From Yersinia vastinensis (GTDB lineage: Bacteria; Pseudomonadota; Gammaproteobacteria; Enterobacterales; Enterobacteriaceae): DNA of 64,000 nucleotides. Positions 17,031-27,103 of the stretch are shown one piece after another (the stretch's first letter is position 1; the number at the start of each line of letters is the position of its first letter). The notes under the pieces are model-generated. The model was not told where the DNA came from. It made no database searches and saw only the letters and a program-made list of their open reading frames with translations. A program made the position numbers and the translations under genes. The stretch lies in assembly GCF_902726565.1 (NCBI RefSeq), contig NZ_CACVAF010000004.1:248001-312000 (forward strand). The letters run 5' to 3'.

Positions 17031-18311
17031 ATGAAACGACCCGCTCATCTGTATTACTACCGAGTCATGCTGCGCCGGCTGCTGATCGCCATTATGCTCG
17101 GCATGATGTCTGCGCTGATCGTGTGGTTATTCCATCAAGCCATGTTGGGGTTAGAGTGGTTATTATTCGCCCGAACTGATGGAAGTCTGGTCGCTGCCGC
17201 CTCTTCTATTACTGGCTGGCGGCGAGCTTTGACTCCGGCATTGGGCGGTTTAGCTGCCGGCTCCTTACTGTGGGCATACCAACGTTACCAACATCGAAAG
17301 CCCAGTGCCCCAACCGATTATATGGAAGCCATTGAAACAGGCGATGGCCGATTAGATGTTTCTGCTAGTTTGGTTAAGTCGCTGGCCTCTTTATTGGTGG
17401 TATCCAGTGGTAGCGCCATTGGTCGAGAAGGTGCGATGGTGCTCTTGGCCGCTTTATTTGCCTCTGTTTTTGCTCAGCGCTACGCCAAACCGAAAGAGTG
17501 GAAACTTTGGGTAGCCTGCGGTGCCGCAGCCGGGATGGCCAGTGCTTATCATGCCCCTCTGGCAGGCAGTCTGTTTATTGCAGAAATTTTGTTTGGCACC
17601 TTAATGTTGGCATCTCTTGGCCCGGTGGTTATCGCTGCGGTCAGTGCACTACTGACCACGAATCTGCTGCACGGTGGTCAAGATACGCTTTATCAAGTGC
17701 AAGCGCTGCCATCCCCTTGGCCAATACAATATTTAGTCATGGGATTGTTAGGATTATTAGCCGGTTTTTGTGGGCCACTATTTCTTAGAGGCATGAGCGC
17801 CAGTGGGCATGCATTTCGTTCATTGAATTTATCCCCGCCATTACAACTTGCTCTTGGGGGAATTATTGTTGGGCTACTCTCTCTTATTTTTCCTGAGGTT
17901 TGGGGAAATGGCTACAGTGTCGTACAGTCATTTTTGACCACGCCACCCGGTGTTTTACTTATTGGCGGCATACTGATATGCAAACTAATGGCGGTGTTAG
18001 CGAGCAGTGGTTCGGGCGCACCGGGCGGGGTTTTTACCCCGACACTGTTTGTCGGGGCCGCGTTGGGAATGTTGTGTGGACAGATGTTAGCTTGGTGGCC
18101 AGTGTTGGGCGACAACATCGCCGTACTTATGGCATTGACCGGTATGGCAACTTTGTTGGCCGCTACCACTCATGCTCCCATAATGGCCGCATTAATGGTT
18201 TGTGAAATGACGGGCGAATACACCCTACTCCCTGGGCTACTTTTAGCCTGCGTTATTTCGACAACAATAGCACGCTGGTTGCGCCCTATCTCTGTCTATC
18301 ATTCGCGCTAA
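17031..18311 (+). CDS. clcB: ClC-type chloride channel/antiporter ClcB
   Basis: The 426-residue membrane protein shows the ClC selectivity motifs [10 protein letters not shown] (GxxxGREGP type), [23 protein letters not shown], and [18 protein letters not shown]. It aligns throughout with E. coli ClcB (YnfJ), which helps in extreme acid resistance by allowing chloride movement that balances proton use. No good ribosome binding site precedes ATG 17031; ATG 17067 ([12 protein letters not shown]) matches the E. coli N-terminus better and may be the true start. Confidence 0.92.
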   Translation: MKRPAHLYYYRVMLRRLLIAIMLGMMSALIVWLFHQAMLGLEWLLFARTDGSLVAAASSITGWRRALTPALGGLAAGSLLWAYQRYQHRKPSAPTDYMEAIETGDGRLDVSASLVKSLASLLVVSSGSAIGREGAMVLLAALFASVFAQRYAKPKEWKLWVACGAAAGMASAYHAPLAGSLFIAEILFGTLMLASLGPVVIAAVSALLTTNLLHGGQDTLYQVQALPSPWPIQYLVMGLLGLLAGFCGPLFLRGMSASGHAFRSLNLSPPLQLALGGIIVGLLSLIFPEVWGNGYSVVQSFLTTPPGVLLIGGILICKLMAVLASSGSGAPGGVFTPTLFVGAALGMLCGQMLAWWPVLGDNIAVLMALTGMATLLAATTHAPIMAALMVCEMTGEYTLLPGLLLACVISTTIARWLRPISVYHSR

Positions 18312-18384
18312 AATAAGCTGATAATAGCCAAAGCTAACGGAAATAATTAATTTAACCAACAGTAACGCTATGGCGATAAATATA

Positions 18385-19053
18385 TTATCTATTTATTGCT
18401 GTCAGATCTAAATATTGTGCCAGTGGTTTTTGTTCTGGATGTTGCAGATAAGGCAATTGTCCTAACTGTGGTGCCGGTAAACGTTCTCGTAGCATCGCGA
18501 TTGTTTCAGCATAATGCGCCAGCCCCGGATTAATACGATTAGCGACCCAACCTAATAAAGGTAATCCATCATTGATGATGGCTTGTGCTGTTAATAACGC
18601 ATGATTGATACAACCTAATTTAATACCTACCACTAAAATAACCGGTAATTGTTCTTGTATTACCCAATCAGAATAAAAGCGTTGGTCATTCATCATGACT
18701 TTCCAACCACCGCAACCCTCGACCACAACAGCATCTGCTTTATCAGATAATTGCTGTAGCCCTTGTGTCATTCTGTCGTAATTAATCAATGTATCCGTGC
18801 ATGCATGGATAACATCGCTAGCCAGAGGATATGGGTTAACATCCTGATAATCAACGTCAATTGAAGATGAATTCTGTAAAATCAACGCATCCTGATTACG
18901 CAATCCATCAGGTGTTTCTTTACTTTCTGTCGCGACCGGCTTATAGCCTACTGCTGTTCTGTCATTTTGACTCAAGGCCTGAAGTAAGGCCCGTGACACT
19001 ATGGTTTTACCAACAGCAGTGTCGGTCCCCGTCACAAATACACGCGTTAACAT
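18385..19053 (-). CDS. bioD2: Dethiobiotin synthetase-like protein BioD2 (YnfK)
   Basis: The 222-residue protein is a P-loop ATPase of the BioD family: FVTGTDTAVGKT at residues 4-15, GYKPVATES, and VVEGCGGWKVMM where canonical BioD has VEGAGG. BioD makes dethiobiotin from diaminopelargonate, CO2 and ATP; this second copy next to mlc corresponds to E. coli ynfK, whose own role is less certain. The ATG at 19053 begins MLTRVFVTGTD, like the family. Confidence 0.9.
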   Translation of the reverse strand: MLTRVFVTGTDTAVGKTIVSRALLQALSQNDRTAVGYKPVATESKETPDGLRNQDALILQNSSSIDVDYQDVNPYPLASDVIHACTDTLINYDRMTQGLQQLSDKADAVVVEGCGGWKVMMNDQRFYSDWVIQEQLPVILVVGIKLGCINHALLTAQAIINDGLPLLGWVANRINPGLAHYAETIAMLRERLPAPQLGQLPYLQHPEQKPLAQYLDLTAINR

Positions 19054-19235
19054 AACAATACTCCGCAATCTAGCCTCTTCGACTCACGTCTTTTCGCATA
19101 ACATTAGCGAAATTGGCAACATGGATAAAAGTCTAGGCGAAGCTAGCAATTGACAGCTTGCGTTAGCGCAATGTTTTACCGAACTGAGGAAGGTTTTTAA
19201 CGGATGACATCAAATAATGTAGAGAAATACACTGC

Positions 19236-19278
19236 AGGTACTCACTAATAATTAACTCTTAATTATTAGTGAGTACCT
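19236..19278. repeat. Perfect 20-bp inverted repeat with 3-base loop at the mlc 3' end
   Basis: The 20 bases 19236-19255 are the exact reverse complement of 19259-19278, with loop CTC. The right arm reaches the first base of the mlc stop codon on the minus strand. It is AT-rich and has no T run, so it is an atypical terminator, or an mRNA 3'-end stabiliser or cruciform. Confidence 0.75.
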
Positions 19279-20495
19279 TATCCTTGCAGTAATTTCACCA
19301 GTAATGAGCCGTTATATAATGCTTCTTTTACTAATGCAGCACCCGGCATTGTTCCTTGATTAAAGAAGGCTGTCGGCTCAACAAGGATATTTTCGCTGTA
19401 AGCAGGTAATGCTTGTTGGCGAATACAAGATGCGATTGCCGGATGTAGAATAGACGCTGCTTTATTTAGTGGTGAACCCACTAAAATTTTTTCTGGGTTA
19501 AATAAATTGACCATTATGGCAATAATTCGCCCAACACTGTGACCGACACCCAAAATAATATCTTTCGCTAATTGGTCGCCAGCTAAAGCGGCATCACATA
19601 AAGACTCAACATTTAAAGGCGAACCGTGTAATAACGAGCTCATCGAGCCATTTAATCGCTGTTGTGCAATTTCCAGCATATTTTCAATACTGGCGACAGT
19701 TTCAAGGCAACCATGATTACCGCAATAACAGCGTTTACCATAAGGATCGACTTGGGTATGGCCAATTTCAACCACACTGCGGCTACCCGCATGCAATACT
19801 CGCCCAGCGGCAATAACGCCGGCCCCGACATTATGATCAATCACCACCTGAATAACATTTTGGCAACCACGCGAGGCACCATACAGCGCTTCGGCCATCG
19901 TCCAGGCACAAATATCATGTTGCAGGTAAACAGGTAATCCCGTTCGTTGCTCAAGCGCTGGCCCAAGCAGCATTTCGTCTACGTCATAAAACGGCATTTT
20001 ATGCACAACACCGGCAGGCGCATCAATAATGCCTGGCATGGTAATTGCGATTGCAGTCAGTCTCTCAAGTTTTTCCTGATGACGAATAAAGAATTGATCG
20101 ACTTCGCTAAGAATACGGCTAAGGAGGGGTTCCGGATGGCAATCAGGCAGTGGAATTTGGTCTTCGACCACTAATTTACTGCTGAGATCACGCAGCGCGA
20201 GAGTAATAGACCCGCGACTAATACGCCCAGAGACATAGTGCCAAGCTTCAGTATCAAGGACTAAACCAATGGCTGGCCGCCCGCGGCTACCCACATCTTG
20301 ATATTCAGTCTCTTTGACCAGATGAGCTTCAACCAGTTCACGCACAATTTTTGTGATACTGGCGGGGGCCAGTTGCGCCCTCTTAGACAGTTCAATGCGG
20401 GATATCGGGCCGAACAAATCAATCAGCCGATAAACGGCCCCTGCATTGGTCTGCTTGATTTGATCAATATGCCCAGGCTGTCCATCCGTTATCAC
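19278..20495 (-). CDS. mlc: ROK-family transcriptional repressor Mlc
   Basis: The 405-residue protein has an N-terminal HTH (SRIELSKRAQLAPASITKIVRELVEAHLV) and a ROK domain with the zinc-binding CYCGNHGCLE. Mlc represses ptsG, manXYZ, malT and its own gene, and is inactivated by binding dephosphorylated EIIB-Glc at the membrane. GTG 20495 is chosen because AAGGAG lies 8-9 bases upstream and the following GQPGHIDQIKQTNAGAVYRLID matches the E. coli start; the frame is open 30 codons further. Confidence 0.94.
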   Translation of the reverse strand: MITDGQPGHIDQIKQTNAGAVYRLIDLFGPISRIELSKRAQLAPASITKIVRELVEAHLVKETEYQDVGSRGRPAIGLVLDTEAWHYVSGRISRGSITLALRDLSSKLVVEDQIPLPDCHPEPLLSRILSEVDQFFIRHQEKLERLTAIAITMPGIIDAPAGVVHKMPFYDVDEMLLGPALEQRTGLPVYLQHDICAWTMAEALYGASRGCQNVIQVVIDHNVGAGVIAAGRVLHAGSRSVVEIGHTQVDPYGKRCYCGNHGCLETVASIENMLEIAQQRLNGSMSSLLHGSPLNVESLCDAALAGDQLAKDIILGVGHSVGRIIAIMVNLFNPEKILVGSPLNKAASILHPAIASCIRQQALPAYSENILVEPTAFFNQGTMPGAALVKEALYNGSLLVKLLQG

Positions 20496-20647
20496 TAAAC
20501 CGGCTCCTTCTCTGCCACCGAGTATTTTTCGCGCTTCTAAATAAAGATTATCGGCTATGTTGGGGCTTTTAGCATATGGCGTCAACTATTTGATTAGTTA
20601 TGTGATTTACTGCACATAATCACCGATTTTCTTGCACGCGATGATGG

Positions 20648-21559
20648 TTATTTATACGAAGTCAGGCCAGAGAGATCTGCAACCATCAGGCGAATCAATG
20701 CTTCTGCCGGCGCGGTCACAGGCCGATGCTTATGGTTAACCAGCCATACTTCGGTGGTGGCGCTTTCTTCGGCTAGAGGCAAATATTTCACTCCATCCAC
20801 TTTTACTCGAGTAAATGATGCTGGCAAGATTGAAACCCCTAGACCTGAAGAGACTAAGCCGACAATTGTCATCGCCTCCCCAACCTCTTGAGTAATATAA
20901 GGCGTGATGCCGGCACGCGCTAACAACGTGAGAATTTCATCATATAAAGCCGTGCCTACTTCCCGAGCAAAAAAAACAAAAGGCTGCTCGGCCAATGAGT
21001 GGTATTTGATGCTGGGTAATGCAGCGAGCGGGTGCTCTTTGTGGACAACGGCAACCAAAGGTTCGCGCAGCAGCAAACGGTATTGTAGAGCATCCGGTAA
21101 GCGAGTATTGCGCATTACACCAAGATCAAGTCGTCCATCCAACAACGGCTCAATTTGCTGTTTGGTGTTAACCTCCTGCATTTTAATATGCACTTGTGGA
21201 TGTAATTGGCGAAAAGCACGTAAATTTTTCGACACTGTACTGATAAAAGGAGCAGATGACGTAAAGCCGATGGTCAATTCACCGGATTCACCACGATGTA
21301 GGCGTGCGGCCTTTTCTGATGCGGTATTCACTTGAGCCAGAATTTGGTAAGACTCTTTCAAAAACAGCTCGCCTGCTTGGGTTAGACTGACGTTACGGTT
21401 ATTACGTGCGAACAACCGGGCGCCAATTTGCTCCTCCAGAATTTGAATCTGTTGGCTTAGGGGGGGTTGTGAAATGCGCAAACGCTCCGCAGCTCTTCCA
21501 AAGTGCAACTCTTCTGCTACCGCAATGAAATAACGTAAGTGCCTGAGTTCTATGCTCAT
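20648..21559 (-). CDS. ynfL: LysR-family regulator YnfL
   Basis: The 303-residue protein begins MSIELRHLRYFIAVAEELHFGRAAERLRISQPPLSQQIQ (HTH at about 17-36) and has a LysR effector domain. Its place between mlc and the divergent MFS gene ynfM is the same as in E. coli, so control of ynfM is likely. The 122-base region between the two genes would hold the operator. The effector is unknown. Confidence 0.9.
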   Translation of the reverse strand: MSIELRHLRYFIAVAEELHFGRAAERLRISQPPLSQQIQILEEQIGARLFARNNRNVSLTQAGELFLKESYQILAQVNTASEKAARLHRGESGELTIGFTSSAPFISTVSKNLRAFRQLHPQVHIKMQEVNTKQQIEPLLDGRLDLGVMRNTRLPDALQYRLLLREPLVAVVHKEHPLAALPSIKYHSLAEQPFVFFAREVGTALYDEILTLLARAGITPYITQEVGEAMTIVGLVSSGLGVSILPASFTRVKVDGVKYLPLAEESATTEVWLVNHKHRPVTAPAEALIRLMVADLSGLTSYK

Positions 21560-21681
21560 CCAACCCCATTAATACTTTAAACGTCTTATTTTTAATAATT
21601 AATATATTAGACAAAAAACTTAGCTATTTCTATGATCTTGCTATTGAAGCAGATCGTTATGATTTTGATTAAGGAAATACC

Positions 21682-22980
21682 GTGACCACCTCTTTGCGCC
21701 CTACGGATACCTTAGGGCCGACTCTTGCAGCAAATGATGATGCCACTACGTTAGTGGCTGAATCAAAAGTCTCTCGTTTAACTAAACGCCCTTATATTCA
21801 ACGCGGTACACCAGAGTTTATTCGCGTCACATTCGCTTTTTTTTCAGCCGGACTTGCCACTTTTGCCCTGCTCTATTGCGTCCAACCGATTTTGCCACTG
21901 CTATCGCAGGATTTTAATATTTCACCTGCGGGCAGCAGTTTATCGCTTTCAACCGCAACCGGGATGTTGGCTTTTGGCTTAATGTTTACTGGCCCTCTAT
22001 CTGATGCCGTTGGGCGAAAGTCAGTCATGGTCGTCGCATTGATGTTGGCCGCTATCTGCACGTTAATTTGTTCATTTATGACGAGTTGGCATGGCATTTT
22101 GTTCATGCGGGCATTGATTGGCTTGTCCCTCAGCGGCGTGGCGGCCGTGGCAATGACCTACCTCAGTGAGGAAATTCACCCAAGCTTTGTGGCTCTTTCT
22201 ATGGGGTTGTATATCAGCGGTAACTCCATTGGTGGTATGAGTGGCCGTTTGGTCACCGGGGTTCTGAGTGATTTCTTCTCGTGGCGTATCGCACTGGCGG
22301 TGATTGGCTTGTTTGCCTTAGCTGCGGCTTGTATGTTTTGGCGCATTCTTCCCGCGTCGAAACATTTCAGGCCCACATCATTACGGCCTCGCACTTTAGT
22401 GATCAATTTCAAGTTGCACTGGCGCGATTCAGGTTTGCCATTGCTGTTTGCCGAAGGTTTTTTGATCATGGGCAGCTTTGTGACTTTATTTAATTACATT
22501 GGTTATCGTTTGCTGTCACCGCCGTATTATCTCAGCCAAGCCGTAGTCGGTTTATTATCGATTGTTTATCTAACAGGTTCTTATAGTTCACCCAAAGCGG
22601 GTGCGTTAACCAGTCGCTATGGTCGTGGACCAGTATTAATGGCATCAATCGGTATGATGTTGATTGGGGTGATAATGACGGGGTTCTCACCCGTCATTAC
22701 GATCTTAATTGGTATGATGATCTTTACTGCTGGTTTTTTCGCCGCCCACTCGGTTGCCAGTAGCTGGATTGGACGACGCGCCCGCCGTGCGAAAGCGCAA
22801 GCCTCATCACTATATTTATTTTGTTATTATGCCGGTTCGAGTGTTGCAGGAACATTAGGCGGTATTTTTTGGCTTAATTTAGGGTGGACTGGGGTCGTTG
22901 GGTTTATCGCCATCTTGTTACTGCTGGCCTTGTATGTCGGTCAACGATTGCGCAAATTGCCCGAAGCGGCAAAAATTTAA
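21682..22980 (+). CDS. ynfM: MFS transporter YnfM
   Basis: The 432-residue protein has a long cytoplasmic N-terminus (about 50 residues) and twelve transmembrane helices. It shows the MFS loop motif GPLSDAVGRKSVMV and GLYISGNSIGGMSGRLVTGVL, as in E. coli YnfM. GTG 21682 is preceded by AAGGAA. YnfM is a putative exporter (arabinose or drug-like efflux has been suggested for relatives). It is divergent from ynfL. Confidence 0.9.
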   Translation: MTTSLRPTDTLGPTLAANDDATTLVAESKVSRLTKRPYIQRGTPEFIRVTFAFFSAGLATFALLYCVQPILPLLSQDFNISPAGSSLSLSTATGMLAFGLMFTGPLSDAVGRKSVMVVALMLAAICTLICSFMTSWHGILFMRALIGLSLSGVAAVAMTYLSEEIHPSFVALSMGLYISGNSIGGMSGRLVTGVLSDFFSWRIALAVIGLFALAAACMFWRILPASKHFRPTSLRPRTLVINFKLHWRDSGLPLLFAEGFLIMGSFVTLFNYIGYRLLSPPYYLSQAVVGLLSIVYLTGSYSSPKAGALTSRYGRGPVLMASIGMMLIGVIMTGFSPVITILIGMMIFTAGFFAAHSVASSWIGRRARRAKAQASSLYLFCYYAGSSVAGTLGGIFWLNLGWTGVVGFIAILLLLALYVGQRLRKLPEAAKI

Positions 22981-23140
22981 ACTTTAATTATCTATTTGAC
23001 ATCAAACTAGAATTTGACGTTCTCTCAATTATGTACTTATTATTAATAGGAAACTTAATACCACGAGTGACTGCGTAAAGTATTTAGGGAATTTTTTTAC
23101 GATAAATGCTTCCTTAATTTATTCGATTTCAGGAGAACGT

Positions 23141-23530
23141 ATGACAGCTCATTTTTTGACGCTTTGGGATATTCTGGCAACCACATTTTCAATTTTCTTC
23201 TTTATTGCCTACTTACTGATCTTGTTTCAGGTTATTTCTGACCTTTTCAGAGACCATGAGCTAGGTGGTTTTTATAAAGCCTTATGGATTATATTTTTAC
23301 TGTTTATACCGTTACTTACCTCCCTTGTGTATCTTATCACTCGCGGAAAAGGCATGGCGCAGCGTTATCGCGCATCGGTCCAGAAGTCGGTCGCAGACAC
23401 GAATGAGTATATTCGCCATGTTGCAGGTAAATCACCGGCTGAACAGATTGCTGACGCCAAAAAATTATTGGACGAAGGCACAATTACTGAAAGTGAGTAC
23501 CAGCAACTGAAAGCCAAAGCCTTGGCCTAA
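23141..23530 (+). CDS. SHOCT-domain membrane protein with PLDc_N-like region
   Basis: The 129-residue protein has two transmembrane helices (about 15-32 and 45-63), the second in the GGFYKALWIIFLLFIPLLTSLVYLITRG context typical of the PLDc_N membrane region. It ends in a SHOCT motif (SPAEQIADAKKLLDEGTITESEYQQLKAKAL). Proteins of this build are common but of unknown role; SHOCT segments probably mediate oligomerisation. AGGAG lies before the ATG. Confidence 0.82.
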   Translation: MTAHFLTLWDILATTFSIFFFIAYLLILFQVISDLFRDHELGGFYKALWIIFLLFIPLLTSLVYLITRGKGMAQRYRASVQKSVADTNEYIRHVAGKSPAEQIADAKKLLDEGTITESEYQQLKAKALA

Positions 23531-23682
23531 TTTATCATTATTCAAAGATATAAAGGCTGAATGCCAGTGAACCTGCCATTTGGTCTTTTTTATTATTTTC
23601 CCTACGCCATAAAAAGCAGGTTTCAGCTTTTCCGTCATCACATCTATAATGCCGTTTCCTCCTTTAATTGCGAGATTCAGGA

Positions 23683-24564
23683 ATGAAACACTCACCGCTG
23701 CGGCGTTCGCTATTATTAGCCGGTATTACCCTTCCCTTAACTCATTTTGCCCTACCTGCTTGGGCCACGCCCCCCGAGTCATTGGACAAACAGTTGGCTG
23801 AACTCGAACGGAAATCAAATGGCCTTCTCGGTATTGCGATGATTAATACTGCCAATGGACGGAAAATTCAGTATCGTGGTACTCAGCGTTTCCCATTCTG
23901 TAGCACATTTAAATTTATGCTAGCTGCTGCTGTATTGGGCCAAAGCCAATCTCAGCCTAATCTGCTCAATAAACACATCAAATATCATGAAAGTGATTTA
24001 TTGTCCTATGCGCCCATCACGCGTAAAAATCTGGCTCAAGGTATGTCTGTCTCAGAATTATGTGCAGCAACCATCCAATATAGTGATAACACTGCCGCCA
24101 ATTTATTAATCAAAGAACTCGGTGGAATAGCTGCGGTGAATGAATTTGCCCGTAGTATCGGCGATCACACATTCAGATTGGATCGCCTCGAGCCTGATTT
24201 AAATACGGCCCTGCCAAATGATCCTCGCGATACAACCACTCCCGCAGCAATGGCCGCCAGTCTGAATAAATTAGTGTTGGGAGATGCTCTGCCCGCCGCA
24301 CAACGAGAGCAGTTAGCCATATGGCTAAAAGGGAATACCACTGGAGGGGAAACTATTCGTGCTGGAGCGCCAGCTGACTGGATTGTTGGTGATAAAACTG
24401 GTGGTGGCGATTATGGCACCACTAATGATATTGCGGTGCTCTGGCCACCAACAGGCGCCCCTATTATTTTAGTCATTTATTTTACGCAACGAGAAAAAGA
24501 CGCGAAACCGCGCCGCGATGTGTTGGCAGAGGCAACTAAAATGGTCTTGTCTCACCTTTCTTGA
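23683..24564 (+). CDS. blaA: Class A beta-lactamase BlaA
   Basis: The 293-residue precursor has a twin-arginine-like signal ([10 protein letters not shown], cut near PAWA) and all class A motifs: STFK (74-77), SDN (134-136), EPDLN (170-174) and KTG (238-240) followed by GGDYG. It hydrolyses penicillins and early cephalosporins in the periplasm. It closely resembles the chromosomal BlaA of Y. enterocolitica but appears to differ at many positions from the sequence I recall. The ATG is immediately preceded by AGGA, which leaves poor spacing; TTG at 23668 is an in-frame alternative. Confidence 0.93.
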   Translation: MKHSPLRRSLLLAGITLPLTHFALPAWATPPESLDKQLAELERKSNGLLGIAMINTANGRKIQYRGTQRFPFCSTFKFMLAAAVLGQSQSQPNLLNKHIKYHESDLLSYAPITRKNLAQGMSVSELCAATIQYSDNTAANLLIKELGGIAAVNEFARSIGDHTFRLDRLEPDLNTALPNDPRDTTTPAAMAASLNKLVLGDALPAAQREQLAIWLKGNTTGGETIRAGAPADWIVGDKTGGGDYGTTNDIAVLWPPTGAPIILVIYFTQREKDAKPRRDVLAEATKMVLSHLS

Positions 24565-24570
24565 TGACCC

Positions 24571-24592
24571 TAGCGGGTATTAACACCCGCTA
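24571..24592 (+). terminator. Hairpin after blaA
   Basis: TAGCGGGT and ACCCGCTA form an 8-bp stem around a 6-base loop seven bases after the blaA stop codon. Only a short T-containing stretch follows. Confidence 0.65.
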
Positions 24593-24683
24593 TCTTAAGC
24601 ACCTGTATGACTGTTATCTTTTTGCATATTCCCAATATTTCACGACAACGTTAGGCTTTCAGATGTCTTTTTTTATTGATATA

Positions 24684-24706
24684 AATACTGTATGTTGTAA
24701 CTAAAA
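24684..24706 (+). other. Replication fork arrest site (Ter) in the tus promoter
   Basis: The core GTATGTTGTAACTAAA at 24690-24705 is identical to the core of E. coli TerB, including the G6:C6 pair whose C flips into Tus in the locked complex. It lies about 20 bases before the tus start, as TerB does in E. coli, and so doubles as the autorepression site of tus. By the E. coli orientation, forks moving left to right in this window are stopped and forks moving right to left pass. Confidence 0.93.
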
Positions 24707-24727
24707 TAAGATTTATGAAAAAAAATG

Positions 24728-25663
24728 ATGAATAAATATGATTTGATAGACCGGCTAAATAACCGATTCTCTTCTCTGGAGATAGAATTACAGCAACTCC
24801 ACCAGCAGCTTGCAGAATTACCCTTGCTTGCAGCGCGCGTTTTTTCTCTACCCGAAATAGAAAAAGGCACTGAACATCAGCCTATTGAAAAAATCTCTGT
24901 CGACACCACGATAGGAAATAAGGCAAGAGACTTAGCACTGCAACATTATCAACGCCTGTTTATTCATCACCAAGGACAGAATATCAGTAGCAAAGCTGCC
25001 GTCCGTCTACCCGGCGTACTCTGTCTCTCTGTTACGGATGATCAATTAAGTGAATGCCAACAGACCATATATAAAATTAATCAATTAAAAGCTGAATTAG
25101 AACATCTCATTACCGTCGAATCAGGCCTGCCGAGTGAGCAGCGTTTTGAATTTGTGCACACTCATTTACATGGGCTAATAACACTAAACACTTATCGCAC
25201 TATTACGCCGCTCATTAACCCCAGTTCGGTGCGCTTTGGTTGGGCCAATAAACATATTATTAAGAATGTCACTCGCGAAGAAGTACTGGTGCAGTTAAAT
25301 AAAAGCCTGAATGCTGGACGTGCAGTTCCCCCTTTTAGTCGTGAACAATGGATGGAATTAGTCAGTCTGGAAATTAATGATGTGCAGCGTCTGCCCGAGA
25401 ATACGCGCTTGAAGATCAAGCGGCCGGTAAAAGTACAACCCATAGCACGAGTCTGGTATCAAGAGCAGCAGAAACAAGTACAACACCCCTGCCCTATGCC
25501 ATTAATAGCATTCTGTCTGGTTGAGTCGGCGTTGGAATTACCTAAGTTAGGTGAGTTGACTGACTATGATGCCAACCATATTAAACATAAATATAAACCT
25601 GACGCTAAACCATTACGTCTGTTAGTTCCACGATTGCACTTATATGTTGAAGCTGATAAATAA
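24728..25663 (+). CDS. tus: DNA replication terminus site-binding protein Tus
   Basis: The 311-residue protein aligns with Tus along its length: YDLIDRLNNRF at the N-terminus, SSKAAVRLPGVLC, FGWANKHIIKN (with residues of the C6-binding pocket, His and others), LKIKRPVKVQPIARVWY (interdomain strands contacting DNA), KQVQHPCPMPLIA and LLVPRLHLYVEADK. Tus binds Ter sites as a monomer and blocks DnaB on one face. Two adjacent ATG codons exist; neither has a clear ribosome binding site, and a six-codon frame (24715-24735) overlaps the start. It is convergent with fumC. Confidence 0.95.
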   Translation: MNKYDLIDRLNNRFSSLEIELQQLHQQLAELPLLAARVFSLPEIEKGTEHQPIEKISVDTTIGNKARDLALQHYQRLFIHHQGQNISSKAAVRLPGVLCLSVTDDQLSECQQTIYKINQLKAELEHLITVESGLPSEQRFEFVHTHLHGLITLNTYRTITPLINPSSVRFGWANKHIIKNVTREEVLVQLNKSLNAGRAVPPFSREQWMELVSLEINDVQRLPENTRLKIKRPVKVQPIARVWYQEQQKQVQHPCPMPLIAFCLVESALELPKLGELTDYDANHIKHKYKPDAKPLRLLVPRLHLYVEADK

Positions 25664-25664
25664 A

Positions 25665-25685
25665 CGCCGAGAATTAATCTCGGCG
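25665..25685. terminator. Bidirectional terminator between tus and fumC
   Basis: CGCCGAGA and TCTCGGCG form an 8-bp stem around ATTAA, immediately after the tus stop codon. On the minus strand TTTATTTA follows, so it also suits the fumC transcript. Confidence 0.82.
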
Positions 25686-25708
25686 CCAATCTCACGAGCG
25701 TAAGAAAA

Positions 25709-27103
25709 TTACTTCATGCTACCAACCATGTCTTCCGGCTTGACCCATTCATCGAACTGCTCGCTCGTCAAATAGCCTAACTTTAACGCGGCGGCCTTCA
25801 ATGTCAGCCCCTCTTTATGAGCTTTCTTCGCTATCTCCGCTGCTTTGTCATAACCAATATGAGTATTCAGTGCAGTGACCAACATCAACGACTCATTCAG
25901 CAGTTGCGTAATGCGGTCACGATTGGGCTCAATCCCTACCGCACAATGTTCATTAAAGCCCCGCATACCATCAGCTAGTAAACGAATTGATTGTAGGAAG
26001 TTATGAATGACTAACGGGCGGAACACGTTCAATTCAAAGTTGCCAGATGCCCCACCAATATTAACAGCCACATCGTTACCCATAACCTGAGCGCATAACA
26101 TGGTCATAGCTTCGCATTGTGTCGGATTGACTTTACCCGGCATGATCGAGCTACCAGGTTCATTTTCAGGGATCGAAATCTCGCCAATACCGCAACGCGG
26201 GCCAGAGGATAGCCAACGCACATCATTAGCAATTTTCATCAGTGATGCCGCTAAACCTTTCAATGCCCCATGACCATGAACAAGTGCATCACAAGTGGCT
26301 AATGACTCAAATTTATTCGGCGCAGTGACAAAGGGTTGATGAGTTAATGCAGCAATTTCATTAGCCACACGTACTGCGTACTCAGGATGTGTATTCAACC
26401 CAGTCCCGACAGCGGTTCCGCCAAGAGCTAACTCACAGAGATGAGGAATTGTTGCCTCAATATGTTTCGCGCTATGGGATAGCATGGCGACCCAACCAGA
26501 AATCTCCTGCCCCAACGTCAGCGGTGTTGCGTCTTGCAAATGCGTCCGCCCAATTTTCACAATATCGCGATAGGCTTCAGCTTTATCCGTCAGTGTCTGC
26601 TGCAATATTTTTAGTTCTGGCAGCAGATTTTCTCGTAACCCGATAACAGCGGCAACGTGCATTGCTGTTGGAAATACATCATTTGAACTTTGACTTTTAT
26701 TAACATCATCATTGGGGTGAACCAAACGATGATTGCCCCGCTCACCGCCTAACAGTTCACTGGCACGGTTTGCTAATACCTCATTCATGTTCATATTAGT
26801 CTGAGTGCCAGACCCTGTCTGCCAGATAGACAGCGGAAACTCGTTAGGATGGCAGTCATCCAATACTTCATCAGCGGCTCGCATAATCGCTTTGGCCCGA
26901 TCCGCAGGCAGCAATCCTAAATCCATATTAACCTGTGCTGCAGCCCTCTTAGTCAGCGCCAGAGCATGAATCAGCGCAGTCGGCATTTTTTCTTGCGAGA
27001 TGCGGAAATGCTCTAGTGAACGCTGAGTTTGCGCGCCCCATAATTGCTTTGCCGGCACATCGATAGGCCCCATAGAGTCTTTTTCACTGCGGGTGGTTGC
27101 CAT
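25709..27103 (-). CDS. fumC: Class II fumarate hydratase FumC
   Basis: The 464-residue protein is a full-length class II fumarase: [40 protein letters not shown] and the family signature [11 protein letters not shown] with the catalytic serine. It interconverts fumarate and malate in the citric acid cycle and, being iron-free, works under oxidative stress. ATG 27103 ([12 protein letters not shown]) follows AAGGAGA. In E. coli fumA separates fumC from manA; here no fumA is present in the 294 bases between them. Confidence 0.97.
   Translation of the reverse strand: MATTRSEKDSMGPIDVPAKQLWGAQTQRSLEHFRISQEKMPTALIHALALTKRAAAQVNMDLGLLPADRAKAIMRAADEVLDDCHPNEFPLSIWQTGSGTQTNMNMNEVLANRASELLGGERGNHRLVHPNDDVNKSQSSNDVFPTAMHVAAVIGLRENLLPELKILQQTLTDKAEAYRDIVKIGRTHLQDATPLTLGQEISGWVAMLSHSAKHIEATIPHLCELALGGTAVGTGLNTHPEYAVRVANEIAALTHQPFVTAPNKFESLATCDALVHGHGALKGLAASLMKIANDVRWLSSGPRCGIGEISIPENEPGSSIMPGKVNPTQCEAMTMLCAQVMGNDVAVNIGGASGNFELNVFRPLVIHNFLQSIRLLADGMRGFNEHCAVGIEPNRDRITQLLNESLMLVTALNTHIGYDKAAEIAKKAHKEGLTLKAAALKLGYLTSEQFDEWVKPEDMVGSMK

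Noticed and set aside
16946-17179. 77-codon frame between the DUF1161 gene and clcB
   Set aside because: It begins inside the terminator hairpin and overlaps clcB in another frame.
20904-21335. 143-codon frame antisense to ynfL
   Set aside because: It is fully contained in ynfL, is rich in Cys/Ser/Arg and shows no domain.
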